From Ashinkailepas kermadecensis (lineage: Eukaryota > Arthropoda > Thecostraca > Neolepadidae): a stretch of DNA of 64,000 bases. Both the position numbers and the translations under genes were made by a program. This document shows, piece by piece, positions 61,201 to 64,000 of this stretch; position 1 is the stretch's first letter, and the number at the start of each line of letters is the position of its first letter. A model generated the notes under the pieces. The model was not told the origin of the DNA. It did no database searches and worked only from the letters and a program-made list of their open reading frames with translations. Where the stretch lies: positions 1 through 64,000 of the forward strand of contig JAOTOM010002263.1 in the NCBI GenBank assembly GCA_034440615.1. The letters run 5' to 3'.

Positions 61201-62686
61201 ATGTATCGCATAGTTGTCCAATCGCAGGAATTGTGCACGTATGCGCGTACAGTTTGGGAAGGAAGTTGACAATTGTGCAAGTGTGACGCACTCGACGGCC
61301 GCGTGCACGCGCACGCTCACTTGATGGCGGTGTATATGTCGTCCAGCATGGCCTGGCCGAAGTCGGCGCCGCCGTTGACCTTCTTCAGGTTGCGCTTGAA
61401 GTCGTCGCGCGTCATGGGCGTGGCGTTGCGGCGCACGTTGTGGTTGTGCTGGTCCACGTTCAGCATGATCACCGCGTACGACAGCGTGAACGCCGCGTCG
61501 GCGTTGGCGAACGGCGCGCCGTTGGAGGTCTGCCGACGGGCGACACGTCACCACCGGAGATGACGTCAGCGCGCGCGATAACGTCGGCACGGGAGAAAAC
61601 ATTAGCACGGGCGATAACGTCAGCACGGGAGATAATGTTAACACGGCAATAACGTTAACACGGACGAAAACGTCAACACCGGCGAAAACGTCAGCACGGG
61701 CGATAATGTCAGCGCCGGTGATAACGTCAGCACGGGGATAACGTCAGCGTGGGAAATCATGTCAGCGCGGAAAAAAATGTCAGCACGGGCGATAACGTCA
61801 ATCCAAACGAAAAAGACAGCATGGGCAATCGCGTCAGTACAGACGAAAACGTCAGCACGGGCGAAAACGTGAACCCAAACGAAAATATCAGCACACGCAA
61901 TAACGTCAGCACGGACAATAACGTCAGCACGGGCGATAACGTCAGCACGGCGTGTGCTGCACTGGACCAATTTGAAGCTACCGAGCTCTGAAGTACATCA
62001 ACATATGAAGCACATGCACTCGGTTTAGACGTGTGCTTAACGTAGGGCCCGGCGTTATGGTGCCCTGACCTGACTGGCCGGAGTGTGGCGCCGAATGTGA
62101 CGCAAACCAGACAGCTGTTGGTAGACTCGCCGGTATTGATAGAGGACCATCCCCATCCCCTCCTAGTACGCTACTGCGTGATGGCATAGGTTCCCAGCAA
62201 GGAAGCACAGAAAGCATGGCAGCAAAATAAGCAACATCAAATGAAAGTGTCAGTTGAAATACCAGCCTGATGCTCTTGATAAGATAACGAATTTCAAATT
62301 CATCGAGGTATATTTCGCTTACGAAGCGTCTTCACTACAAACCTAACGCGACCAAGAAACTACAGTAAAAAGGTGAAATGTGTCGACATGTTAAGCGGAT
62401 GACGTCCTATTACATCACCACATGGGATGATTTCACCTGGTGCTTACCTTCTCCTTCCCTCCATCATCACCATCATCATCAACATCACCACAAGGAGCGT
62501 AATGTTAATAAATGGCGAAGTGTTCCATCAGGAGGGAGACGACGCCACAGTGGGGTACTCACGTGCCAGTGGTCGGCGAAGTGTTCCATCAGGAGGGAGA
62601 TGACGGGCGCCTCTCCGGGCAGCCGGAACGTCTCCAGGTACAGCCGCAGCGACTCGTCCACCCGCAGAGCGGTGAAGTCGAACGAC
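27746..62686 (-). CDS. GBF1: GBF1/garz ARF guanine-nucleotide exchange factor, 20 exons, 5' truncated by window
   Basis: Large Sec7-domain GEF that loads GTP on ARF1 at cis-Golgi/ERGIC membranes and so drives COPI recruitment. Twenty exons (listed separately) were placed by peptide similarity to GBF1. All junction phases agree and the joined frame has 1,146 codons plus a stop. Order: Sec7 core with glutamic-finger loop [10 protein letters not shown] and helix motif [18 protein letters not shown]1 ([20 protein letters not shown]); HDS2 ([20 protein letters not shown]); acidic/Ser linker; HDS3 ([34 protein letters not shown]); Pro/Ser/Gly-rich tail. The DCB, HUS and early Sec7 exons lie beyond 64000. 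BIG1/2 is excluded by the HDS2/HDS3 matches and the GBF1-like tail. Introns are packed with minisatellites built from exon edges, and seven SINE copies or fragments lie in sense. The 3' end is the least certain part. Confidence 0.95.
28903..29012. repeat. Short repeat in intron s-t
   Basis: Copies of TAATGGCTGGCTGTAAGTG. The rest of 28300-28900 holds no recognised feature; GGAAGTGAAGG occurs three times near 28660-28730. Confidence 0.88.
29288..29381 (-). CDS. GBF1: GBF1 exon s: C-terminal tail (inferred)
   Basis: Inferred from splice signals and phase. Acceptor CTCTCCTGCAG|AC accepts the single leftover base of exon r; the frame reads [20 protein letters not shown] then [10 protein letters not shown] and leaves two bases at CCAG|GTCAGT. 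Conservation is low, as is normal for this disordered tail. No alternative frame fits both neighbours. Confidence 0.68.
29513..29583. repeat. 14-bp repeat
   Basis: Five copies of GACACAGAGGTCAT. Confidence 0.9.
29995..31325. repeat. Array of GBF1 exon r 5' splice-site copies (59/62 bp)
   Basis: On the gene strand each unit holds the last 43 bases of exon r (CTGCCCGAGCTGCGGGCCGA onward) and donor GCCCA|GTGAGT. I count 21 extra copies plus the real exon edge, in 62-bp and 59-bp versions (with or without GCT after GTGAGT). Copies are almost identical. Confidence 0.97.
31277..31442 (-). CDS. GBF1: GBF1 exon r: end of HDS3
   Basis: Encodes [20 protein letters not shown], then [20 protein letters not shown] and VFRNHPP, matching the end of HDS3. 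Acceptor CCGGCAG|CAT at phase 0; donor GCCCA|GTGAGT leaves one base. The last 43 bases and donor form the unit of the ~1.3-kb array at 29995-31325. Confidence 0.97.
32180..32386 (-). CDS. GBF1: GBF1 exon q: HDS3
   Basis: Encodes [40 protein letters not shown], then [20 protein letters not shown] and ADLL, one of the best-conserved GBF1 blocks. Acceptor CGCTCAG|GTG, donor CTGCTG|GTCAGT, both phase 0. The acceptor and the first ~48 exon bases are reiterated at 32387-32840. Confidence 0.97.
32387..32840. repeat. Array of GBF1 exon q 3' splice-site copies
   Basis: Gene-strand units contain CGCTCAG|GTGCTGTTCCC. Four long units carry about 48 exon bases and two short ones about 10. Each also carries TGACCTGACC upstream of its acceptor. 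Confidence 0.95.
32866..33900. repeat. 58-bp minisatellite
   Basis: About 18 copies of GTCATGGCAGCAGGGACTGT followed by GTCGGGGCAGCAGCGCG; starts at the end of the exon q array and contains CACGTG in each unit. 33901-34700 has nothing recognised. Confidence 0.96.
34728..34892 (-). mobile_element. SINE family A with perfect target-site duplication
   Basis: Minus-strand copy with head, body and a short GGTT tail. Flanked by the 13-bp direct repeat GAATATCCACTGT at 34715-34727 and 34893-34905. Lies about 95 bases into the intron after GBF1 exon p, in the sense orientation. Confidence 0.92.
34937..34990. repeat. Two-copy duplication of the GBF1 exon p donor
   Basis: Gene-strand CCACAAG|GTCAGTTGACGG occurs at the exon edge and again 30 bases downstream, identical through CGCCACAC. 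Confidence 0.93.
34988..35083 (-). CDS. GBF1: GBF1 exon p: HDS3
   Basis: Encodes [20 protein letters not shown] and [12 protein letters not shown], matching GBF1 (LTYLQRALLVHDLQ). Acceptor GGGCAG|GTG and donor CACAAG|GTCAGT at phase 0. The donor with about 20 intron bases is duplicated once in tandem (34937-34987). Confidence 0.95.
35640..38017. repeat. Array of GBF1 exon o 5' splice-site copies (~24 bp)
   Basis: Gene-strand unit ACAG|GTCAGGGGACGTCACC, matching the exon o edge AAACAG|GTCAGGGGGCG. Roughly 80-90 copies; degenerate from 35640 to 35930, regular to 36560, indel-ridden 36560-37810, regular again up to the exon. Confidence 0.94.
38018..38173 (-). CDS. GBF1: GBF1 exon o: HDS3
   Basis: Encodes [20 protein letters not shown], then [19 protein letters not shown] and DPRKQ, a near match to GBF1 HDS3. 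Acceptor GTTGCAG|CTG and donor AAACAG|GTCAGG, both phase 0. The frame remains open upstream through an array of acceptor copies to about 38416. A 2-kb array of donor copies begins at the donor. Confidence 0.95.
38174..38520. repeat. Array of GBF1 exon o 3' splice-site copies
   Basis: Gene strand: repeated TTGCTGTTACAG|CTGCTGG and CACAGCTGATGTTGCCGTTG units upstream of the real TTGCAG|CTGCTGGAC. All copies are in the exon's frame, encoding Leu-rich Q-LL-LLSQLML motifs. Confidence 0.9.
38530..39780. other. GBF1 intron sequence, nothing recognised
   Basis: Part of the intron between exons n and o. No coding similarity or repeat beyond GTCCAGTCxGTGTGTTGC near 38595-38640. Confidence 0.6.
39799..39961 (+). 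mobile_element. SINE family A with perfect target-site duplication
   Basis: Full copy: tRNA-like head with both pol III boxes, shared body, tail GTCGTAAAAACCAATAACC. Flanked by the 13-bp direct repeat CCCCTCCCCCGCA at 39786-39798 and 39963-39975, so it was inserted recently. It is the only SINE inside GBF1 that is antisense to the gene. Confidence 0.92.
40958..41106 (-). mobile_element. SINE family B (different tRNA-like head), at +7 of a GBF1 intron
   Basis: Head GGCGAGTAGTGCAGCGGTAG with B box GGTTCGAGTC and anticodon-like loop CTCCCGG (Gly-like), followed by the same body (CGACCAGTCGGCGTGAGAGG) and a diverged tail. The head begins directly after the GTCAGC donor of GBF1 exon n. Confidence 0.85.
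41113..41275 (-). CDS. GBF1: GBF1 exon n: basic/acidic linker within HDS3 region
   Basis: Encodes [20 protein letters not shown] and [20 protein letters not shown], then AIQ. The basic run followed by an acidic run and a YHxxxxQ motif matches the GBF1 linker before LLDLMHTLH. Acceptor CGGTCAG|G at phase 2, donor ATACAG|GTCAGC at phase 0. A tRNA-headed SINE begins at about the seventh intron base. Confidence 0.9.
41630..42540. repeat. Array of GBF1 exon m 5' splice-site copies (27 bp)
   Basis: Gene-strand unit GGGGTCGGCGG|GTGAGGTCA, matching the exon edge GGGGTCAGCAG|GTGAGGTCA. About 33 units, including shorter versions lacking the CACGTGGCAGG part. Confidence 0.95.
42541..42782 (-). CDS. GBF1: GBF1 exon m: start of HDS3
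   Basis: Encodes [20 protein letters not shown], then [20 protein letters not shown] and [17 protein letters not shown], matching the GBF1 stretch with SLSFIVRDAAHITPDNF. Acceptor CCGGTAG|GTG at phase 0; donor GTCAGCAG|GTGAGG at phase 2. A 0.9-kb array of donor-containing units starts at the donor. Confidence 0.95.
43630..44068 (+). repeat. Dispersed AT-rich element, copy 2
   Basis: Contains GGTGTGAGATGTCGA near the left end and TGTTCAGAAAGTGGCATATT and CACGAATAATTTATCACTGC near the right end. It ends just before the SINE GGTT tail. Confidence 0.6.
44086..44421 (-). mobile_element. SINE family A with hugely expanded GGTT tail
   Basis: SINE head and body at about 44262-44421; its 3' tail runs into about 44 copies of GGTT (44087-44262), interrupted once near the element. 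Imperfect direct repeats TGATCGGAGGTGTG and TGATCAGAGGTGCG flank the whole unit, so the microsatellite belongs to the insertion. It starts about 33 bases from the exon l donor. Confidence 0.88.
44454..44566 (-). CDS. GBF1: GBF1 exon l: linker
   Basis: Encodes [20 protein letters not shown] and ends [11 protein letters not shown], continuing into VGK of the next exon as in the family motif GWLVVGK. Acceptor ACCTCAG|GT, donor ATACTG|GTGAGT at phase 0. A SINE with an expanded GGTT tail begins about 30 bases into the intron. Confidence 0.88.
44660..44930. repeat. 30-bp minisatellite
   Basis: About nine copies of GGGACTGATAGCCAGTCACG, about 95 bases upstream of the exon l acceptor. Not visibly derived from an exon. 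Confidence 0.96.
44990..45145. repeat. ~34-bp degenerate repeat
   Basis: Copies of CCGAAATATCTCCGACATCC. Confidence 0.9.
45336..45434 (-). CDS. GBF1: GBF1 exon k: acidic/serine linker
   Basis: Encodes [20 protein letters not shown] and [12 protein letters not shown]. This corresponds to the GBF1 linker around YTSDSEVY, a probable phosphorylated disordered stretch between HDS2 and HDS3. Acceptor ATTTCAG|CC, donor CAAAG|GTCAGC. Phases fit both neighbours. A (CTGAC)n tract lies 8-46 bases upstream of the acceptor. Confidence 0.85.
45640..46535. repeat. Array of GBF1 exon j 5' splice-site copies (30 bp)
   Basis: Gene-strand unit CACGAGCCGTCAG|GTATGG followed by ACTGCGGGGGT. About 12 regular copies next to the exon, then longer degenerate units. 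Confidence 0.95.
46517..46745 (-). CDS. GBF1: GBF1 exon j: HDS2 end, alternative in-frame donors
   Basis: Encodes [20 protein letters not shown], then [14 protein letters not shown] and [19 protein letters not shown], matching GBF1. Acceptor GGCCGCAG|GTG at phase 0. Two donors give phase 1: CGTCAG|GTATGG (end 46517, used here) and the weaker GCCG|GTCACG (end 46550). The stronger donor recurs every 30 bases in the adjacent array, and the frame stays open to about 45864, so the exact end is uncertain. Confidence 0.85.
47808..47967 (-). CDS. GBF1: GBF1 exon i: HDS2
   Basis: Encodes [18 protein letters not shown], then [20 protein letters not shown] and VRREELTCQ, a strong match to the HDS2 helices. 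Acceptor CCCCCAG|A completes an Arg codon; donor TGCCAG|GTCAGA at phase 0. The array just upstream of the acceptor contains degenerate copies of the acceptor edge (CCAGGGACCGGTC). Confidence 0.95.
47990..48310. repeat. Array related to the GBF1 exon i 3' splice site
   Basis: Gene-strand degenerate units such as CCCAGGGACCGGTCTACAGC echo the exon i edge CCCCCAG|AGACCGGTC. About nine units of 30-45 bp. Confidence 0.75.
48310..49120. other. GBF1 intron sequence, nothing recognised
   Basis: AT-rich part of the intron between exons h and i, with a C-run at 48939. Confidence 0.6.
49120..49372. repeat. 20-bp minisatellite
   Basis: About 12.5 copies of GAGACAAGTAAGACAATGAT, highly uniform. Confidence 0.97.
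49396..50074. repeat. ~15-bp array beside the GBF1 exon h donor
   Basis: Gene-strand units AGTGTCATCCAGT resemble the exon h end GTTGTCATCCAGAACCG. About 45 degenerate copies. Confidence 0.85.
50075..50187 (-). CDS. GBF1: GBF1 exon h: start of HDS2
   Basis: Encodes [20 protein letters not shown] and [17 protein letters not shown], aligning with the GBF1 segment ending FCLEMLLRIVLEN. Acceptor TGCCTCAG|GCG at phase 0; donor GAACCG|GTAAGT at phase 2, the only perfect GTAAGT donor seen in the gene. Repeats abut both ends. Confidence 0.93.
50195..50715. repeat. (ACAAC)n-type array upstream of the exon h acceptor
   Basis: Runs of ACAACACAAC with CAGCGCAACAC interruptions; begins within about 8 bases of the acceptor, so gene-strand (GTTGT)n forms the polypyrimidine side. 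Confidence 0.93.
51010..51446. repeat. 20-bp array beside the GBF1 exon g donor
   Basis: Gene-strand unit CCGGTCAGGGTCAGTACCGG. Some units carry CGAGCTGGTCAAG, the last bases of exon g, followed by TTCAGT (a mutated donor). Confidence 0.93.
51447..51589 (-). CDS. GBF1: GBF1 exon g: pre-HDS2
   Basis: Encodes [20 protein letters not shown], then [16 protein letters not shown] and [11 protein letters not shown], matching the human stretch around ITESKFLQLESLQELMK. Acceptor CCTGTAG|AG, donor GTCAAG|GTCAGT at phase 0. Bases 51627-51710 repeat the acceptor and roughly the first half of the exon, and copies of the exon end occur in the array downstream of the donor. Confidence 0.93.
51600..51736. 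repeat. Partial duplication of exon g with its 3' splice site
   Basis: 51627-51710 repeats the acceptor CTGTAG|AGTCACACGCG and about 73 bases of exon g, between two (AGGTC)n tracts (51601-51622 and 51711-51735). It lacks the exon's 3' half and donor. Confidence 0.92.
51840..52000 (-). mobile_element. SINE family A inserted in a 32-bp minisatellite
   Basis: Complete minus-strand copy. The flanking duplication ACAGTCGGTGTTG (51828-51840 and 52000-52012) is itself part of the 32-bp unit repeated at 52000-52190, so the element landed in, or at the edge of, that array. Confidence 0.88.
52000..52190. repeat. 32-bp minisatellite
   Basis: About six copies of ACAGTCGGTGTTGCCGTTCA followed by CCAGTTCCCCGT. 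Confidence 0.95.
52470..53350. repeat. Array of GBF1 exon f 5' splice-site copies (60 bp)
   Basis: Gene-strand unit CTCCTACATCGCCCTCGGTA then CAG|GTACGTGACG, the end and donor of exon f. About 15 copies; the longer-range order of variants (GTAGG/GTCGG, CGAGGG/CAAGGA) shows a higher-order repeat of several units. Confidence 0.96.
53352..53800 (+). pseudogene. LINE reverse-transcriptase fragment (decayed)
   Basis: Reading [19 protein letters not shown], then [14 protein letters not shown] and, after a frameshift and stop near 53510-53520, [19 protein letters not shown] and [14 protein letters not shown]. These are RT-domain blocks of a CR1/Jockey-like non-LTR retrotransposon. The catalytic F/YADD box reads FAHD, so the copy is dead. 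It lies between the 60-bp array and exon f of GBF1, antisense to the gene, with array-type sequence on both sides, so it appears to have landed inside the array. Confidence 0.85.
53818..53938 (-). CDS. GBF1: GBF1 exon f: HDS1-HDS2 linker
   Basis: Encodes [40 protein letters not shown], the linker segment of GBF1/garz. Acceptor CTCGACAG|GCT at phase 0; donor GGTACAG|GTACAT leaves one base that combines with the AG of the next exon to give Glu. The exon's last ~26 bases plus donor are the unit of the 60-bp array at 52470-53350, from which it is separated by a LINE fragment. Confidence 0.9.
54688..54890. repeat. 40-bp minisatellite, 5 copies
   Basis: GCGACATCCCACAACGACTG units start at 54688, 54728, 54768, 54808 and 54848. 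Confidence 0.96.
54950..55150. repeat. ~37-bp minisatellite
   Basis: About five copies of AGCCGGTGTGACTGTCCCCA. Confidence 0.92.
55205..55675. repeat. 15-bp palindromic minisatellite
   Basis: About 31 copies of AGATCTGAGCAGATC; each unit contains the inverted repeat GATCTG-AG-CAGATC. Confidence 0.97.
55676..55780. repeat. GGTGTCCGTTGTCC repeat
   Basis: Seven-base related units GGTGTCC and GTTGTCC alternate. Confidence 0.93.
56507..56570 (-). mobile_element. SINE tail fragment inside a GBF1 array, copy 1
   Basis: The minus strand reads GGCGCTACATGACCGATGTA then GTCGATGCGCCCTAAAGCCC and TAATAACTAACT, a diverged form of the SINE tail. It was amplified with the surrounding array; copy 2 is at 56764-56822. 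Confidence 0.65.
56764..56822 (-). mobile_element. SINE tail fragment inside a GBF1 array, copy 2
   Basis: Near-identical to 56507-56570, with the same array flanks, showing that the fragment was duplicated as part of a ~260-bp higher-order unit. Confidence 0.65.
56905..57081 (-). CDS. GBF1: GBF1 exon e: HDS1
   Basis: Fifty-nine complete codons starting [16 protein letters not shown], including [20 protein letters not shown], and ending [10 protein letters not shown]. The spacing to the next exon (VTE|AEDF) equals the family spacing, which selects donor ACCGAG|GTCAGT over an alternative six bases upstream. Acceptor CCGACAG|AGC. A minisatellite containing copies of ACCGAG|GTCAGT starts at the donor. 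Confidence 0.93.
57270..57715. repeat. (GGTGAT)n microsatellite
   Basis: Imperfect GATGGT/GGTGAT repeats with TGCTGG and TGACGG variants. Long Asp/Gly or Val/Met frames across it are not genes. Confidence 0.97.
57945..58285. repeat. GTAATGTCTAAATAG repeats around a tRNA-like segment
   Basis: Short repeats flank 58080-58215, whose minus strand (GATTGCCCAGTGGTTAAAGG, TCCTGGGTGCAACACTCGC) may be a degraded tRNA-headed SINE. That identification is weak. Confidence 0.7.
58340..58561. repeat. Array at the GBF1 exon d 5' splice site
   Basis: Gene-strand unit GTGAGGTCACTGGCCCAC repeated from the exon d donor GAG|GTGAGGTCACTGGCC onward. About 11 units. Confidence 0.93.
58562..58661 (-). CDS. GBF1: GBF1 exon d: HDS1
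   Basis: Encodes [20 protein letters not shown] and [13 protein letters not shown], close to the HDS1 helices of GBF1. Acceptor GTTGCAG|A, donor GCCGAG|GTGAGG at phase 0. A (CTGAC)n tract lies 15-36 bases upstream of the acceptor, in the branch-point zone. A minisatellite whose unit contains GTGAGGTCACTGGCC begins exactly at the donor. Confidence 0.95.
58761..58919 (-). mobile_element. SINE family A, slightly diverged
   Basis: Minus-strand copy with recognisable body and tail. The B box region carries changes (TCGAAACCGC). Flanks share GGTCAGA-C-CAG-TCA-like sequence, a possible degraded target-site duplication. Sense to GBF1, upstream of exon d. Confidence 0.85.
59345..59530. repeat. Duplication next to the exon c donor
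   Basis: CCACACCATGACGTCACCCA and neighbours occur in two to three units of about 60-110 bases, ending within 20 bases of the donor. Confidence 0.85.
59544..59780 (-). CDS. GBF1: GBF1 exon c: end of Sec7 and start of HDS1
   Basis: Encodes [20 protein letters not shown] then [16 protein letters not shown] and ending [11 protein letters not shown], matching the GBF1 segment after Sec7 that enters HDS1. Acceptor GCCGCAG|G completes the Lys codon of the previous exon; donor TTCAG|GTGCGT at phase 2. The acceptor and the first exon bases are repeated about 100 bp further upstream (near 59850-59883). Confidence 0.95.
59830..60245. repeat. Exon c acceptor duplication and 15-bp array
   Basis: 59850-59883 duplicates the start of exon c and its acceptor (gene-strand GCCGCAG|GTCGGACGAGATC). 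It is followed by about 20 copies of GACCTGGGGTCCTCC. Confidence 0.94.
60833..60879. repeat. Perfect 19-bp inverted repeat (hairpin)
   Basis: Arms GCTGACGATTGGCGCTGAC and GTCAGCGCCAATCGTCAGC are exact reverse complements around a 9-base loop. Outer bases GCTTGAGT and ACTCAAGC extend it imperfectly to about 60818-60902. Lies in the intron between GBF1 exons b and c. Confidence 0.85.
60908..61070. repeat. Two-copy ~74-bp repeat
   Basis: CTACTCCCCTGGAGCCATCC through AGGACCCCGGGCCGTTC, twice. Confidence 0.93.
61321..61529 (-). CDS. GBF1: GBF1 exon b: Sec7 domain, C-terminal half
   Basis: Encodes [20 protein letters not shown], then [14 protein letters not shown] and [11 protein letters not shown], the nucleotide-exchange helices of Sec7. 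The Met in VIMLN matches human GBF1 Met832, a determinant of brefeldin A sensitivity, so the protein is predicted to be sensitive. Acceptor GTCGGCAG|ACC at phase 0; donor ATCAA|GTGAGC at phase 2. An 18-bp minisatellite starts about 30 bp upstream of the acceptor. Confidence 0.95.
61555..61960. repeat. 18-bp array upstream of the exon b acceptor
   Basis: About 20 degenerate copies of CGATAACGTCAGCACGGG. Confidence 0.94.
62513..62603. repeat. Two-copy duplication spanning the exon a 3' end
   Basis: GGCGAAGTGTTCCATCAGGA GGGAGA occurs in the intron (62513-62542) and in the exon (62574-62603), 61 bases apart, with the donor between. Confidence 0.93.
62563..62686 (-). CDS. GBF1: GBF1 exon a: Sec7 domain, catalytic loop
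   Basis: Encodes [20 protein letters not shown] followed by [21 protein letters not shown]. The Glu of PGEA is the glutamic finger that displaces GDP from ARF1. The next Ala corresponds to the human GBF1 position (795) where Glu substitution gives brefeldin resistance. Acceptor CCGGCAG|G, donor CAC|GTGAGT; enters with one leftover base and leaves at phase 0. The 3' end of this exon is partly duplicated at 62513-62542. Upstream exons are outside the window. Confidence 0.95.
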
Positions 62687-62689
62687 CTG

Positions 62690-62975
62690 CCGGGTCATCA
62701 CACCGTGAATGGTCATCAAGCCCAGAATGGTCATCACACCACAAATGGTCATCACACCCACAAATGGTCATCACACCTCAAACGGCTATCACACCTCGAA
62801 TGGTCATCATGTGTTGAACGGTTACCACACGTCAAGAGGTCACCACACATTAAGCTGTCACCACATGTTAAGCGGTCACCACACGTTAAGCAGTCACCAC
62901 ATGTTAAGCGGTCACCACACGTTAAGCAGTCACCACATGCTAAGCGGTCACCACATGCTAAGCGGTCACATGTTA
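62690..62975. repeat. ~19-bp array upstream of the exon a acceptor
   Basis: GGTCATCACACCACAAAT units grade into CGGTCACCACATGTTAAG units. Starts within about 5 bases of the acceptor. Confidence 0.94.
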
Positions 62976-62986
62976 AGCCACCTGGG

Positions 62987-63163
62987 AAGAAGAACCTTGG
63001 GTTCTTTTACGACGCATTCAACCGCTAAGTTATATGGCGTCGCCAACCTCTCACGCCGATTGGTCGCGGGTGGACGCGGTAAATGCCGTCGGTTGTGAGA
63101 TTCGAACCCACAATCTCGCGATCAAGAGTCCGACGCTCTACCAACTGAGCTACCGCGGCCCCC
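62987..63163 (-). mobile_element. SINE family C (tRNA-Lys-like head)
   Basis: Head GGTAGCTCAGTTGGTAGAGC with anticodon-like loop CTCTTGA (CTT, Lys), B box GGTTCGAATC, then the shared body CCAATCGGCGTGAGAGGTTG and tail GTCGTAAAAG. Direct repeats AAGCCACCTGG at 62975-62985 and 63164-63174 flank it. The mismatched body makes a functional tRNA gene unlikely. Confidence 0.88.
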
Positions 63164-63184
63164 AAGCCACCTGGCAAGTTATTC

Positions 63185-63380
63185 CGGAGCCACATCACAT
63201 CCGTCCGGAGATACATCTGGAGCTACATCTGGAGCTACATCACGAGGTACATATGGAGCTACATCTGGAGCTACATCTGGAGCTACATCACGAGGTACAT
63301 CTGGAGCTACATCTGGAGCTACATCACGAGGTGCATCTGGAGCTACATCTGGAGCTACATCTGGAGCTACATCACGAGGT
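63185..63380. repeat. 12/15-bp repeat
   Basis: ATCTGGAGCTAC and ATCACGAGGTAC units alternate. 63400-63975 has no recognised feature. Confidence 0.95.
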
Positions 63381-63976
63381 ATCACATCCAATTCCGTGAT
63401 GTATCACATCCAATTCCGTTCCGGTCTGTTTCCAAACAACCATACAAATAACAAACGTGGTGCATGGAGAGACGACACGGAATATTTCATCTAAAGTGAA
63501 CGTTATGTTGTTCCTGAACACACTTCACAACACACTTTTTAATACAACACGAATGGTGTTTGCATCGCGATGAAACCACGATTTCGTCAGTTCCTGATAT
63601 CTGGTCAAGAAAAATCGGGTTTCATACGTGTGGTGTGTGGCAGCGTGGTGAAATAACCTGACCTAACCTGACCTGACCTCGGTCGGGAGCGATGTCGGAG
63701 TCGCAGGTAGGAATCGGTGTGTCTCCGAGACTACTCTTGGTAGGCACGCACCGCCGGGAAGACAACAAGCATTGGTTTGGTGGTAATATGCTTAAAATTC
63801 AATCTCTCTGAACTTCCTGCCAGGCGACGTACACAATATGTGCCAACACGCGCATCGGAGGGCCTCCCACATAACGAGCACCGGATGGGGCTGATTTGCC
63901 CCCCCCCCCCCTCACGCCAGTATTGTCTCAGTAACTACTGAAGCTAGAAGCACAAATTTTGGACGGTATATTACGA

Positions 63977-64000
63977 CTGGCTATTGGTTTTTACGACACA
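63977..64000 (-). mobile_element. SINE tail cut by the window edge
   Basis: GGCTATTGGTTTTTACGACAC is the 3' tail of family A read on the opposite strand; the rest lies beyond the window. Confidence 0.7.

Noticed and set aside
63080..63162. Functional tRNA-Lys gene
   Set aside because: The acceptor stem does not close and it is followed by the common SINE body and target-site duplication.

Overview
The window is animal (metazoan) nuclear DNA, most likely from a protostome invertebrate and possibly a crustacean or other arthropod. The evidence is short exons in long introns, metazoan-type proteins (a large ARF-GEF and a Wnt ligand), several tRNA-headed SINEs and a decayed LINE reverse transcriptase. 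Nothing prokaryotic is present. Well over a third of the window is tandem repeat, and almost all long open frames are reading frames through repeats, not genes.

Main gene: the 3' two thirds of a GBF1 / garz gene (Golgi-type ARF1 guanine-nucleotide exchange factor) lies on the minus strand, from the window's right side down to about 27.75 kb. I could place 20 exons by matching the peptides to the GBF1 family. Splice phases agree at every junction, and the joined frame is open for 1,146 residues. It starts inside the Sec7 domain (glutamic-finger loop), runs through HDS1, HDS2 and HDS3 and ends in a proline-rich tail. Exons upstream of the Sec7 core lie beyond base 64000.

Second gene: the last coding exon of a Wnt8-type ligand is on the plus strand at 23669-23874, so the two genes converge. 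Its upstream exons were not found in the window.

Layout: 1-10.3 kb minisatellites and SINE debris; 10.4-15.4 kb AT-rich, with a recent 502-bp tandem duplication and a fold-back repeat cluster; 15.8-16.4 kb homopolymer-rich sequence that looks like assembly noise; 16.4-23.4 kb SINEs, minisatellites and unrecognised DNA; 23.7-23.9 kb Wnt8 exon; 24-27.5 kb repeats between the genes; 27.7-62.7 kb GBF1; 62.7-64 kb GBF1 intron with SINEs.

Most striking observation: minisatellites in GBF1 sit flush against exons, and their units are copies of the exon edge plus the splice site. At least ten exons carry arrays or fresh duplications of their 5' splice site, several others of their 3' splice site, and the Wnt8 exon on the opposite strand does the same. 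In two places the copied splice sites are phase-compatible and the frame stays open through the array, so isoform or allele length changes could alter the protein. Alongside this, 9 of 20 inferred donors are GTCAG (C at +3, normally rare), and (CTGAC)n pentanucleotide tracts, matching the branch-point consensus, lie just upstream of many acceptors. Several SINEs with different tRNA-like heads share one central/3' body, and one has an internal minisatellite expanded between its body and its tail.
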